Shown in pieces: positions 27,001 to 28,709 of a DNA stretch of 64,000 nucleotides. Positions within the stretch are counted from its first letter, which is position 1; every line of letters starts with the position of its first letter. A model generated the notes under the pieces. The model had not been told where the DNA came from. It made no database searches and saw only the letters and a list, made by a program, of their open reading frames with translations. The DNA comes from Saccharothrix longispora (GTDB lineage Bacteria > Actinomycetota > Actinomycetes > Mycobacteriales > Pseudonocardiaceae): contig NZ_NSDM01000022.1 in the NCBI RefSeq assembly GCF_030852425.1, positions 1-64,000 of the forward strand, in the 5' to 3' direction. The position numbers and the translations under genes are program-made.

Positions 27001-27028
27001 CGTTCGACGGGTCGAGGTGAACCGGCAT
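35..27028 (-). CDS. Giant 8,997-residue polymorphic toxin, probable type VII secretion substrate, with papain-fold (Tox-PL) C-terminal toxin domain
   Basis: An uninterrupted frame from ATG at 27028 to TAG at 35-37. Residues 1-300 are helical with an Ala/Gly-rich hydrophobic stretch near 195-215, like the N-termini of T7SS-exported toxins. About 307-770 is Pro/Ala-rich linker. About 794-1167 is an unassigned globular region. About 1230-5660 holds five large repeated modules, each with an alpha-helical block, a V-D-W-containing alpha/beta block, a GTVRG beta block and a metalloprotease-like block. A Ser-Asp tract (5664-5726), a vestigial sixth module, a coiled coil (6349-6512), a caspase/CHAT-like domain (C6615), modules shared with the giant gene at 54205, a second caspase-like domain (C7629), a DxD domain (D7933), a coiled coil (8553-8818) and the toxin tip (C8870, H8941, D8956) follow. 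No strong Shine-Dalgarno precedes the ATG. Secretion and toxicity are inferred from architecture; no immunity gene is visible before the window edge. Confidence 0.85.
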   Translation of the reverse strand: MPVHLDPSNGGNVFTILLAGQKIPEIDSAAAYTYAAEWTRASSQLAGLDAAIDNLAKFVEAGVGGATGRAFRDHVKDLGGAVPKLAGAAESQARSLHQLALQVEHAEYSIVIELAFFSQALVWALASPFTSPLVPQIVAYGRLAVGRVLERLHWSARLLAEAVQEGAEEMLQDAIAQIAQFAEGNRVNWDGLNTLLSGIGGALAGGLIGGAHLLGRKIMPEWSDTPVFDGVVEGVAEGVVGAGMAAALGQGMGDVPYGMLGGAFTGTVQGAADRLYDGVDLAGMGEFDDADLSELEEIGDVPPATGTDAPAEPGEESGQQVPEQVDPEPEPGRPAPDEPVSGESVPEEPGPAQPLVEQPKATPPADEDVLAPVAPGLGDKAGLDRSIGLGAGAGSVGGVVAAGGIAGGVVAAAGSGAAGATTPPHGQPRVPVPPAGESSNPDGPPDPGATPLATSAQPPSHGDRNPADALPSSDPLTPVAEPREPLVGAVGSTAEQDLPDVAQVLPSPPTAEDRPGTGTPAGDQPRPLGLDERLPLYSGSADAAGLPTLDVTWPFPLEQGPADGTVATPSGAGRQEVTQSPVTQSPVAQPPIQAPVEREQGNLLRDVVAPHAAPVDADRLVPGTGNDPATSAPRTTDLSAAEDSSSSDAQGRSTGGLFEDVVARVGTSVDATVTEDPARGDVREVTAPYPSPAVVVQGAQQQALPPEDPRKGGAQGTPDVARPVGTGVPDHLGGPNTSSADQDAPDRQAAQVVEPPRDVPAPEAPGSVEGIPSAETVETERLSAGLPAPTSLTVEQRLESYKADPAKDERDGRLVHTPAGSVYVDNEPSPFIRVRVDADTTVGLTPLMARKWLADNGVELEEEGSLAEMLFPLLYDADAGGGNRASRVFDIDEAAAFHRDLRGLMWQEHARDQQDVVDAVGELADWVTSTYPPSDFTYVGLGRSPAALLAALQNKELDAVSIPLSDFRPPPANPNSILNDAYRAHGVDVAPLDDVQRAMLDEHFDEFLGGLPDDRDVVLIDYAPRGLSLLSAQHYLQQYLAVHKPNVAVHALALHQGVDSADLGKTVDAAAHPASFLDSVTEMIWSTDGAADRARWRDRFTAFSLAADGPLGDKGVLLGKSLHLQVFDALAEYGSYKLLDKDRAAFDRDRPRREHDVEPGVTTAYQVLREVVAETSRSAPVVEEEGYRSDGGQTTADPYDSTAHDSGATGTGEHGGARGTSSAGLPDPRPWERAVAPARTPATLRAEVEASLDVLANAPDRVRTTALRRARGIVAFTTAVDPTSAPDALADLTAAIAIDLVRHAGVKGYYRGAVALAHRIAWDLGIATSPSPLSWFDGGVPNRAPERAYDIAPGTTGITADQRDDLLLLAKDVAEAALTRDALGYLPPVVAVSGARAEQVAEVLRDVPLVTAEVRDGGRTDGTDVFVDWDLRRTTPAVLQDIPPAPGVEGIASAGEDEEVGLTAQPERSILDDLDWRHRTDASADWFAPADPVSPERIEAARPEAVTATVRGRDHGVVVTSEITPERVGLGLVLRTIAYDTREFTVDGVAVREFTVRLFLDPRDPGDGTASNATAAELAELRQRAREGVEGVFNHGYRLPDGAQFHVRVEFTDRLEGSHGHIRITPAGAEATQHTWPVTITPEMAAHEFGHFLDLRDEYLHTGERKPVFNSFPGRGLVVEDGGIMSPDPRLGAASLRPRHLVAVERTRRASESPAPTSEAALRLLAEHDPSWVFDESAVSPSTSSVDIAAHPPTGQVGDRATRQQDTSVAGTRASAPRWTPETVRERGADARERVFDTTQQTQEVLYLRARGLVVGADAENATGGLRADLIDIAADELNAGTDLAAISSLVHAALNDLRGGAAPSDVRPWTEREVRARADDARRGVNGLGARTRAATLRRARATVGFRRSYTDLAPEVAEDVTEVVAREVAGNAVRRAKHVLVSGLRSIEATPEVAERLVAAVASELVERMTLARPRRGLPLALVHEVAFPLGDRVRTPPWTTEGLAAAVATTRDVLGNVDIATRKAATRKAKDFLASETGYRGVPKATLEDLTAVVAAELVEAAFATAEKVLTSGPDEAGLPRDLSAPLTDVVAAELVVAAPDREAEFLAHRMALDLSAGAGVASRVSRALADSAPAALDALGVHFAEMKKGYDFFKWRKVRKELEWRRYSTWSADAFADLRALYANLDESVLKDFKAVVAADVLAMEAKRREKHDMWVYQSTGYGRDPRGSIGRARDAVGISKPWEFTAPSTVMDLGLGVEMRPWTPEALSAAAAAASHFVKTVKDEIGIRDYKDAQGVWQKDYYGFREKFLGWTLVGVNSLAKSTVESVVEGVELPEDQVRALVEITRAEMTMQRAVGAGNREVGFLLRRIMTDLGHTGPPSPPPPVVPSRPSGPRFELEAWYHPSHERGLEHLEKSIDRILRAQDRRRELGYPPAGVLVSGRDSHTARDLFLDRGFTGVRVADHVRDHGNPGAHVYVDWTARESEPPAYTVASQDEPRHGMVPRRSVLDDPSWRHSEADTAEWFDPRVPVRSDDILEARRFAPVVGTVRGRHYQVLDTSKVHHARIALWGVEQLITYDVRSFVVLGVRVRDYTIKLPVVEYNIHSRYQKTILRGVEAVYNRGYRLPSGEQFHVTVEFVRPGWRSDAGEAHAALVIGGTTSHALDLTRATQDRWPGDFDEYTAAHEIGHFLGLDDEYVDKAHPRPLLHGFSGHWFSGRPHELDDARAVFMRRPGRGQVVGNGGIMGSMMGGRTARRMHFHGRHDLKPRHLWLLQHRENAMSNLRPKPLHDGPLEPGDDFVRPNEPGDDVEPPAYAAEPAWRSLEDVLSDESARWTHEEVRRQAEIAREWVFDNSLFAQRVVYLRAPWVVEAAGGSPDAAGAGVWPDLVDLAAAALMGYGDLAAAVSSLRRVVGTLPADAPPDTGAAWEVRADTLGHHVEVAREVARVSDVRWRVRDSVVRRARAAVGFRTSYSPLGRALSEQVVEVVAHRLLSEASERARRIVASGDSREHVSPRTAADLVHAVAPVLLGTIVLNHPGEGVEPAPPSGEDSGFLVHTLSFKVEFGTPVPATEVAAVLEVVGEKTSATALRRARAFLASAPHAVSEDVVRAVAAELVEEAFHRAWFVVESGVPEQGLPADVAERLRKVVTARLITGVAAQEVNRDLEVEVHRLVLQLGDWRTLPDPGDSEHDSARAVLADFDTEQGRDVSTDTRALSIEIVGFRAVRFDSPPPLSVFRLFQAELLKRRYGSSGLPSVGRAAEPFSHEVLDRGVGVGTPPWTPEDLRRAEAAAQRLWEAVEQTLVPAAFQQAFSTVLSVIGDNRTSSVVPPAAADDVLRSYVYIVATENIIQRLMGGRTGGPEQLAYRIGLDLGLVGPVSPRLLEAPWGEAPENLLAETTYQAVNDVFRPISLDDETRLVEFAQGMTRAQETRSRLGYAPARVRLRGPAAYQVADILHRHYAFAVEVVDDEGLEGFVDLLVDWTLRPLPMSYALATLPAAEQVPPPEREPAERLAARAARSAILGNSSWRYSAADSAEWFEPREPVPPTRVREVAGSAPLLGTVRGERFRALRAGSTTDHRLGPEGQRTPVAYDLREFEVDGVRVRDFVVTLRVRTPGVSPDDVLATVDEVFNRGYRLPGGEQFHVTVEFTDRSWDEHALTVEATPADTPREVVRRISTHLGVPDESRDPAGYLLSSHGAQTTRPTAEWRVEPRHLWTIDDLTEQLLQPRPLFDRPPTAVPGSAPTPPGPTGGFHFLLAPDDGEWLSLDAGVGADNPDLDAGSVQDDVEAPAFAEHVPLALDRLRRDTGSLREQVFRLSLPLQELLYLRAPRVVEEAGGSVDRFGREVWSHLVDTAAWQLIALEDGETATAAVRHIVDFLLPHSAVLRNASRTPWSADELHAHRLTVETEFSGYRKWGSAHRRGRAIVAFRTSYSPVPQAVAEDLAVAAGALIWAITHARATSLLLHGANSTNLSRDPGRMIEAIATSLVNRMAFAVGDGDARLLTYRLPVLPSGPDEVAATPPGVPEGVREAALRRVRDALAAGELTAVGAGSVSDGEVEAHAAGLAGAAFARASAVVGFGLNGRRNDREGADPGGADPTEVADLVQDVLDVLLTGTEAHLPMVTDGSGANSWYMAAEVLVHQTVLHLGSQEFSLPELSPEEVAAARQWSDDQGDVDAQRELRRVRAVLDFRTTNTDVPPPVIEDATVVLAARRATGRAPERDRLQELFDRGVGVGQRTWTVESLRDAADRTPQVRDALASSGTALTSAAVRAGSIVNALVGDARTSPVVRSGWTDQVRHAFREVVLTGLVVDSFVGGGGRGPEFLARRIALDLDLLTGFDNEEDEDFPVISPDFTTEREFHGLVAGGPLSSERRAEVERFVEEVERRQTERSGAGYRRARVLVVGGAAHEVARVFRDGNATDVEARDDLGSPDRVDVLVDWQLHPVAPRVPPVPPVVRSVEPAVVTAAGPAPAADPGEGWSEPRRDRVSSARVREVRKSAPVVGTVRGEHFHVSDTSVVAHHGSRLSGVQTLIAYDVREFAVDGARVRDLTVKVFLTDAFTPEERARVAENAVRGVEEVFNRGYRLPGGEQLHVTVEFTGEREAHVRVSPASGSTEARTDQVTWRTDAGPEVLAHEVGHVLGLDDDVADRRAASAFPRRISEVAGVMNGRSSDLRPEDLVLIDRRMNALLQRGTQSVGAGPVEREDGFASPYAPVLPAPADPGPVDDEDGREPPAYALHGPLEVVLSDESTEWTHEVVTRQAEAARGRLFGDSRFLQQVVYLRAPRVVETAGGSAEELGVAVWSDLVDLAAAALTEYGNLDTAVSALRRVTRTLLAGTAPQRSGTRRTWTPERLLRKAARAREVARSGAVEPRTWRAAVRRARTIVETRSSYSVLDHSFAESAVEVFAHGLWRNASERAGRIVASGVGPENLPSQPAEDLVLPLAAALVGRIALTHPGGGAGFLVHPLRFDVRSEVPSIDPEDVPKGAKETVAKLAQTAGRRARAFVVRTAVGSDAVPGTVREDVVEAVAAELVQAALRRARLLVESGVPAGGLPGDVAESLERVVVARLVVRVPAGGADRDVEVEAHRLALQLGDWKSTPSVVRNSESITALRLVTSFDPQQALPLYGAADDVVRFRTARLGASPTRDKDFAAIFMSEMIRPRLAPQAVRELEAEAELPRRELFDLGIGVGTARWTPQGLEESVEPAQELLGRVVDRRLVSAARQRARSTVLSTIGGNRTSSMLPAGIAEEVLESFTTVVAAEAVVHALVGRHVREPEFLAYRIALDLGLVDVANLRSPSSPETSTPDNFVRERVFLIRDDTPGSLPGAVSRFAAKLEAAQQQRSLWGHQPARVLLRGLAASRVAAVFHNRDVFVEVVNEEGAAGRVEVFVDWTLRPQPMSYALATLPPVGPAEWLVAEPRERLTARAARWAILGDPSWRHSQAPSAEWFEPRDPVSPDRIREVGGDAPLLGTVRGEHFQALRTSTITSRRFVPAGPRASIAYDLREFEVDGVQVREFVLKFHKRPPEALLGRALARMDEVFNRGYRLPGGEQFHVTVEFTSWSNAHFDNSRHTSGSMYDQVDDFRYFLSKVGTLLGVPDESPDRPDHVRGSADFVLRPHRPDDGGSSTEDHLGKGVVRPRHLWQIDNLTQQLLRSGTPEDSTSDSDSDSDSGPLLNVDSTSDSTSDSTSDSDSDSTSTSDSTSDSDSTSDSTSDSDSDSDGGEPLSPGRGMGLLYHDWFGEDVSRTLDLLRRRALDARKRVFAMPPSLQEIVYLRAPQVVGEAGGSAGVVGAEVWSQLVDLTAEALVEGRDPTTVVSSVREIANRMAGRRRAIRRASARIWDAEGLRQHRIGLRTGFVDHRNWESVHRRAQAVVAFRTSYSPVPPGVAEDLAVVVGAMITEVATSWANSFIRSGMAGTSLSRDPSHFVTVIATGLVNRMALVDGDVDGGGRRLSAYRLPVSPVGSEGVTATADRAVAASGDVPQGVQEVARVRVREFLGPEGGADGVREDVIEVFAAGLANAAFDRAWSIVRSGVFAPDAWWNQVDGDADQEVGRGESDAEEIRHLVEDVTDYLLTGIRTDIPHLVPSNAVADSPYLAAEIMAHQTALHLGSREFALPELSPEEVSAAQAWLLTGAAADATQDLRRVRAVLDFRTTNAGVPRSVLKDAAVVLTVRRATGRGPVRDRLQELFDRGVEVGQRPWTVESLAEVAEGLPPLRAALESADRSFASAVVRADGIVGSVTGNTRTSPVVRDDQADEVQQKFRQVVATGLMVDSFTGGGGRGPEFLARRIALDLGLLDASNLSGDTPSAFPRRIADADGVVNGRSSESRPGDGFAGPHAPTATAPADAVRHHDQAASDLEQVRRAFEAHAETERLALDAERAAAHELTRARDALSDLDSRLTAARDRSASAERQVRDTGHALAEADEASIRSVLAQESQLHRETAARRRADVDALAEAVAAATARQHEAEDAHSSAVREVELARRAAEAASLAVRDRATQDERPTPSLQDVALVDLVDRRGDRIGVAFLPEREADVARRAFAHGAAERVGATGDGSRRFHVAAHHDAAGYHVPLRAGGEVVLDERAFMLLLITTGVVPRGSTLTLLSCEVADAAPLRHWAELYGHRGGVEVFPDRVELTGSGGFRRLVRGEPAAPTGDSVVLGGERPGVMFPSPAWLTADVTRWNQLNAVMPATAAVHVYAHFAGEMFFIHDRWATPEVLAAEVLGRLKTEDTAARVVLVVERSDWRGSHVVAAERFAEALRGDGPLRRVEVNTRPLLDPPYAVRVNLDAARFVDVSPLRPSDVRWQLLEDGVGGTRGMALLADDRRYRSLRETTARLGPGTEHLMGVAVRGRTVRRAVTAPWATSTVGDRARPFTLHLESEEGRYVIRLHDDRVRELGARQVLRLLTALGFSSLAAAGPVRRPLVLVTLGDEAAGDLNRELLRLLHEVEGYRPALQFAGRVLDDAHLPVVLPAGGRFLRGPGLPIEGLIAKEGDGEFRLRGPRPLAQALEDVVRDIREGRRRDRRWNSLDPVLVVLDSAERHVEVDLDGGAVHLGGEETGSLFLLDNDFADTLEADPDRPVVLIGEDAGTRVRAGGVGFDFASALHAEHHFRDVYALVTRNGRHSFRPVSRLRSRDVELTELTRNDGRVVAVVARAPGDDDHVARAAEWAWHSTPESVARLLGDAAVAPGEREWPSGEQPPLLLGTRSDSDYLVSRADGAVESLSALALARVLAEGTGLRDVAGTDPDLPFLFATFGNAPVEVDDFAKGMAREGYFRDVLWFDGPADFGPDRVGGVRGGAFRVFHRLTPGPDDVMTFPLVHPVTRLLEGQILPVEPHEAILMTAERRSEVESKVTHYTGEVPLDTDSHTEVVELVDLPHGWSAGPVPPWFITATGDGDRVLVRARTSYDLAYEGDVVRLRPDDAGRVLTGNRIYTSAPHPPGEHKVTTLGVLGGPEGTEAARRLRRAFERADRVPVTLWVADRLVKQDPRTGVRSIEDGGRYHEAPAPAETPDQPDAPPAGAPSTEVDVVKLHDRSGEVGAAFLSGDEAGIAVRAFANGATRHFPVLGTGARRFFVVAHHDNRGFHLPRTSGGELVLPEQDFLRVVAALTDPSWTLTFLSCEVGRLGALQRINTELGRTGPVEAYPTKVQLFESGEFRVLGEGEAPERTADSVVLAGDKRKRDDEGDSGPEGTRDTGTEDRAKRPRADGAPGGSTGGPSLDVDPVAGVTWDDDVNSPPPPAAGTEMTDNDASSLVVDLRNDATTRFNDAFRNLANGRPVHLPTPGGYLADLEANVENDRPVGFVVNAIVPVSDIDAESLRNVVDRITAGAEGLDGKVAFVIGVNTRGDLDPNARAAVEAKLAELEPVLADIDVPVALTGFTWDMPSSGNLPYGTMRNETLDSTPNKFAISAMANNGSHPYIAVQDFDLGSRDVPSGRHIFNHVVDSMKGPDGLPPARPLMFSGGYRTPDLDTLVRDTEAKRVNQIAKLRASGNPDAARIAKLEKIAEKLADAEKFKRDFARKITQDMDARVEQAKTSPMLPYTPEPNLFFDGVAPLVDPTVRFGNGGAEFSMLGKALNNFFANELGAIHDRRMADATADGGIDAAGRMDFHLSQLAVDAQNYSHPIRTQAFISDFKGAAIETDLTRIALGYAELGSVPQSHAALGGVADRFFNTKSDKGGTSLGGFRDKFPKLAGVNRDPVNLVADPNPNPVRTAPDGPSGLPPQPSTAPQFKEVAKVAKDLGAGPSRKMDSAMSTPVPGHPGVMAGLDQSSRLVKTVAGVNTAMSGPEASMQRRFGAMNNISNLPSTLPPAPNGLYAAVGWTRGIDPASLRLDVTGYVSSLSAETGKLRGDAKAQAEVEIEIRRQLADFITDHPTTNGDLVNSVVQPGANPEFDPFTMRQVPGAVWRDVMTGPDVHPDGGPVETGPLPDVPDPAQVRADAESAANADHIAAQALATQLRTPIVVHHPSGPPTTYTPFGTDLPEVAPIEVDAVQGPNGRSTYTPHVVQTFGASAATATGAFGVPGAFGSPTPNSPTPSTGTVDTTARRDAAAAALALLHRSEWIMESNAVAARQAAAKQSRAMALEAKHQAERDAGRAALAARLDDQRLKAEEELRARQLKDQFDGRNALVVRLQAEYNRVHAERAADQQERRRQVVEQVLAEQARERDLVEAQIRQQLAVAPGSFDPDQVWRQAMDNQAAFLRTVEQQLDAEQAAERQRVEQELTTWMADERRSFEEQLDQWQLVERQQAAQQLKTAQDAERLTAEQDLDAGQEQERQQADAELDALHADERKVEEDRLNARHDAEHAAELARWLPPGTKHAAAFADDNAAATWANTAYPGLSNVNRVNFENNVPGHNVNCLYCVIATHETLHGRPVEAPPLSAPDSIALLESTFGSTSRIVANFHEVVDHLAAQPGRHVSVGITRPDGTGHVINAWNVGGEVTFFDAQNHRPAVLNRAVRIQFIPLPDLPQPGPPPTTATPTAGPVP
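85..560 (-). other. Tox-PL / papain-fold toxin domain (protein-glutamine deamidase type)
   Basis: The last 160 or so residues of the giant protein contain an NCLYC motif (C8870 and C8873), a GHVINAWN motif (H8941) and an FFDAQN motif (D8956). This Cys, His, Asp order and the flanking text match the Tox-PL/papain-fold toxin family of polymorphic toxins, members of which deamidate glutamine side chains or cleave proteins. The preceding 265 residues form a long, highly charged coiled coil rich in Glu, Gln, Ala and Arg, so the tip would sit on an extended stalk. Which of the two cysteines is the nucleophile cannot be decided from the sequence. Target proteins are unknown. Confidence 0.8.
3140..3775 (-). 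other. Glycosyltransferase (GT-A)-like domain with DxD motif in the giant toxin
   Basis: About 210 residues with alternating hydrophobic strands and helices, including VGFVVNAIVP and VAFVIGVNTRGD, then an RNETL motif and a HPYIAVQDFDLGSR segment. The DFD (D7933, D7935) directly after a hydrophobic strand is the hallmark position of the metal- and sugar-nucleotide-binding DxD in GT-A glycosyltransferases. A long helical tail follows (nucleotides 3130 down to about 1740). The assignment rests on the pattern only and could be wrong; a structural comparison would decide it. Confidence 0.4.
3975..4432 (-). other. Caspase/CHAT-like His-Cys domain, second copy in the giant toxin
   Basis: A VVAHHDNRGFH motif (H7587, H7588) is followed 41-42 residues later by TFLSCEVG (C7629). 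A hydrophobic strand ending in His-Gly or His-Asp, then a strand ending in Ser-Cys, is the layout of clan CD cysteine proteases (caspase, CHAT, C80). It aligns block by block with the copy at 7020-7491 and the one at 59585-60025. A very basic, acidic-spaced segment (KRKR and KRPR about 25 residues apart) follows immediately on the C-terminal side. Confidence 0.55.
7020..7491 (-). other. Caspase/CHAT-like His-Cys domain, first copy in the giant toxin
   Basis: FHVAAHHDAAGYH (H6571, H6572) and TLLSCEVAD (C6615) give the His and Cys of a clan-CD-like dyad. The domain opens with an IGVAFLP strand and contains a G-G-E-V-V-L-D turn before the Cys strand. It directly follows a roughly 160-residue coiled coil (nucleotides 7985-7495). 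Similar HG...LLSC domains are common in actinobacterial polymorphic toxins. Whether they are active proteases, self-processing units or structural is not known from sequence. Confidence 0.55.
9853..10038 (-). repeat. Ser-Asp (SD) dipeptide repeat tract inside the giant toxin
   Basis: The DNA is a run of imperfect 6-bp units, gaxtcg or gaxtcc on the reverse strand, encoding about 62 residues of alternating Ser-Asp with some Thr, interrupted once by GPLLNV. This resembles the SD stalks of staphylococcal Clf/Sdr adhesins and would be a highly acidic, extended linker. It lies between protease-like module 5 and the helical block of the vestigial sixth module. Codon-level repetition makes it prone to length change by slippage. 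Confidence 0.9.
10200..23350 (-). repeat. Five tandem metalloprotease-containing modules of about 960-1040 residues in the giant toxin
   Basis: Landmarks recur at regular spacing: an RRARAxV-FRTSYSP helical block, a V-D-W-L/T-L-R-P block, a WRHSxAxxAEWFxPR motif, GTVRG, a YDVREFxVDGVRVRD strand pair, NRGYRLPGGEQFHVTVEF, a protease-like helix and an L-RPRHLW end. The protease helix reads HEFGHFLDLRDE (H1647), HEIGHFLGLDDE (H2688) and HEVGHVLGLDDD (H4638) in modules 1, 2 and 4. In modules 3 and 5 the corresponding text is RISTHLGVPDE and SKVGTLLGVPDE, so the first His and the Glu are lost. Equivalent positions are spaced 1041, 989, 961 and 957 residues apart. The HExGHxxGLxDE form is metzincin-like. 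Confidence 0.85.
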
Positions 27029-27149
27029 CGCAGAAGTCCCGTCAGGCGCTGGTGGTGGGGTCGGTGGTCGGGTCGTCCGGTGGCTCGGCCCGGATCAGCT
27101 GTCCGCGCACCGGAGAGGATGCTGCGGTGAGCGCCGGGTCGCGCGGATC

Positions 27150-27211
27150 ACGTCCGGTCCGGGGGCAAGCCGCGGACCGGACGTCCTCTCGACCGGACTC
27201 GTGACCGGTCG
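27150..27211 (-). terminator. Two tandem hairpins ending the T7SS operon, upstream of the giant gene
   Basis: A 7-bp stem (27190-27196 with 27205-27211, 8-nt loop) is followed in the direction of transcription by a perfect 12-bp stem (27150-27161 with 27173-27184, 11-nt loop). They lie 10-70 bp after the stop at 27221. No T-run follows, as is usual in GC-rich actinomycetes. The rest of the 27029-27220 gap would have to carry the giant gene's own promoter; I see no convincing -35/-10 pair there. Confidence 0.6.
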
Positions 27212-27220
27212 GGAACCGCT

Positions 27221-28192
27221 CTAGGAATGGCTGTCACCGGTTCGTGACGCGGGCATCCCCTCCGTCGCCGCGAACACGTCCGACTGCGTGGCCGGTTCCC
27301 AGAGCCCGTGCTCCGGAGGCGTCGCGGGAATCCCCTCCACCGCCGGGTAGAACACCGGCTCCACAGGTGGTTCTTCCATGGACGGCGCGAACGGCGCCAG
27401 GACGCCGGCCCGCAGCTCGCCCTGCACCGCCTCGTCCAGGGTGTGCTCGCCGTAGCCCTGGAAGAAGCCCTTGGGCTGTCCGTCCGCGTCGGTGAGGACG
27501 AGTCGCTCACCGACGCCGGGCACGTCCGCACCCAGCGGCGCCAGCACGCCGATCTTCTCGCCGCGTGCGTTGACCAGCTCTTGGGGCACCGTCGGGATGC
27601 CGATGTCGCTCCGGTCGCGCTGGTCGGCACCCCCTCGACCGTGGACCACGCCCTTCCGCTGCGGCCCGGTCGTCGGTAGCGGCGGGGCCGGTTCGCCGGT
27701 GGTCCCCGGCACCACGGCCCCCTGCCGCACGTCGGGGACCGTGGTGCCGGTACTGGCGGGGGACACCAGGGCGTCCCTGGCGATCTGGATGTTGTTGTCC
27801 TCGGTCTTCTCGTGCCCCTGGGCCAGGAGGACGATGCCCTCCCCGATGGCGTCCAAGGCCTTGCCGATGTTCCACAACCCGTCCAGGAACAGGCCCGCCG
27901 TCCGCAGGTACGGCGGCAGGAACTTCTCGGCCGTCTCGTCCCCCATCGCCTCTTCCATGGTGCGCTTGATCGGCGGCTTGTCGCGCAAGAAGCCGAAGGA
28001 TTCGGCCACGGCGTGGAACACGCCCGCCTGGGCGTTGTAGCGCTCCGCTGCGGCCCGCAGCGCGTCCGTGTCGACGGTGAGCGGTTCGCCGGTACCGCGC
28101 GGCACCGGCGTCGTGTCGGGGAGGGACACGGGGGGTGTCGTGACGTCGGGAAGGTCCCCGCCGGTGGTGGTGCCCGATCTGTCGGCGGCCAT
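27221..28192 (-). CDS. EspC/WXG100-like helical protein, possible partner of the giant toxin
   Basis: The 323-residue product starts at ATG 28192, preceded by GAGGAGA at a normal distance; codons further upstream lack a ribosome site and overlap the preceding gene. Residues about 45-150 are helical (LTVDTDALRAAAERYNAQ and a second helix pair ending GHEKTEDNN), which resembles EspC/WXG100-type T7SS proteins. The middle is Pro/Thr-rich and the last 110 residues form a small domain with LVNARGEKIGVLAP and LVLTDADGQPKGFF segments. It is the last gene of the T7SS operon and lies immediately before the giant toxin. By analogy with small helical partners of LXG toxins it may help to present the giant for export; this is inference. 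Confidence 0.6.
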   Translation of the reverse strand: MAADRSGTTTGGDLPDVTTPPVSLPDTTPVPRGTGEPLTVDTDALRAAAERYNAQAGVFHAVAESFGFLRDKPPIKRTMEEAMGDETAEKFLPPYLRTAGLFLDGLWNIGKALDAIGEGIVLLAQGHEKTEDNNIQIARDALVSPASTGTTVPDVRQGAVVPGTTGEPAPPLPTTGPQRKGVVHGRGGADQRDRSDIGIPTVPQELVNARGEKIGVLAPLGADVPGVGERLVLTDADGQPKGFFQGYGEHTLDEAVQGELRAGVLAPFAPSMEEPPVEPVFYPAVEGIPATPPEHGLWEPATQSDVFAATEGMPASRTGDSHS

Positions 28193-28202
28193 CGTCTTCT
28201 CC

Positions 28203-28616
28203 TCAGCCCTCGGTCCGGAGCACGGCGCGCAGCGGTTCCGGCAAGCCCGACTCGGGTGGCGTGAACGCCTCGACGTCGAGTTCACCGGAGAACATCGCCT
28301 TGGCGTCCAGGCCGGGCGGCATCTGCGGCGCCATCAGGGCCGCGGCTTCGTCGGCGGCCTTGCGCTGCGCGTCGGCGATGGTGTCGACCAGGACACCGGC
28401 CAGCTCGGCGGGAGGCATCTTCTTGTAGGCGGCGGTGGGGAACTTGACGTCCGTGACGTGACCGCCGTGCCCGACGGTCACCGACACCACCTTGCGCGGC
28501 GCGGTCGCGGTGACGCGGATCTCCCGCAACCGCCGCTGGATCTCCACCATGGCGCGCTGCTGCTCCTGGAACTGGGTCAGCAACTGGTCCAACTGCTCGG
28601 TGTGCGAACTGGGCAT
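28203..28616 (-). CDS. YbaB/EbfC-family DNA-binding-like protein
   Basis: The 137-residue protein has the YbaB layout: an N-terminal helix rich in Gln and Arg (LTQFQEQQRAMVEIQRRLRE), a beta section (VSVTVGHGGHVTDVKF) and a C-terminal helix (LAGVLVDTIADAQRKAADEA). YbaB/EbfC proteins are small dimeric nucleoid-associated proteins. The start at 28616 is chosen because a GAGGAGG ribosome site sits 5 bases before it; an ATG six codons upstream has none. Homologues inside actinobacterial T7SS loci are often close to WXG100-type genes, so the role here may be secretion-related and not nucleoid binding. Its stop lies 10 bp before the next start. Confidence 0.75.
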   Translation of the reverse strand: MPSSHTEQLDQLLTQFQEQQRAMVEIQRRLREIRVTATAPRKVVSVTVGHGGHVTDVKFPTAAYKKMPPAELAGVLVDTIADAQRKAADEAAALMAPQMPPGLDAKAMFSGELDVEAFTPPESGLPEPLRAVLRTEG

Positions 28617-28709
28617 GACGACCTCCTCGATCAACGGTGCGGTGCGGGCGGGCGCGTGGACAACGCCCGCGGGGGCGGGCGACCTGTTGGCGAAACCGGG
28701 TCTGCCCGA

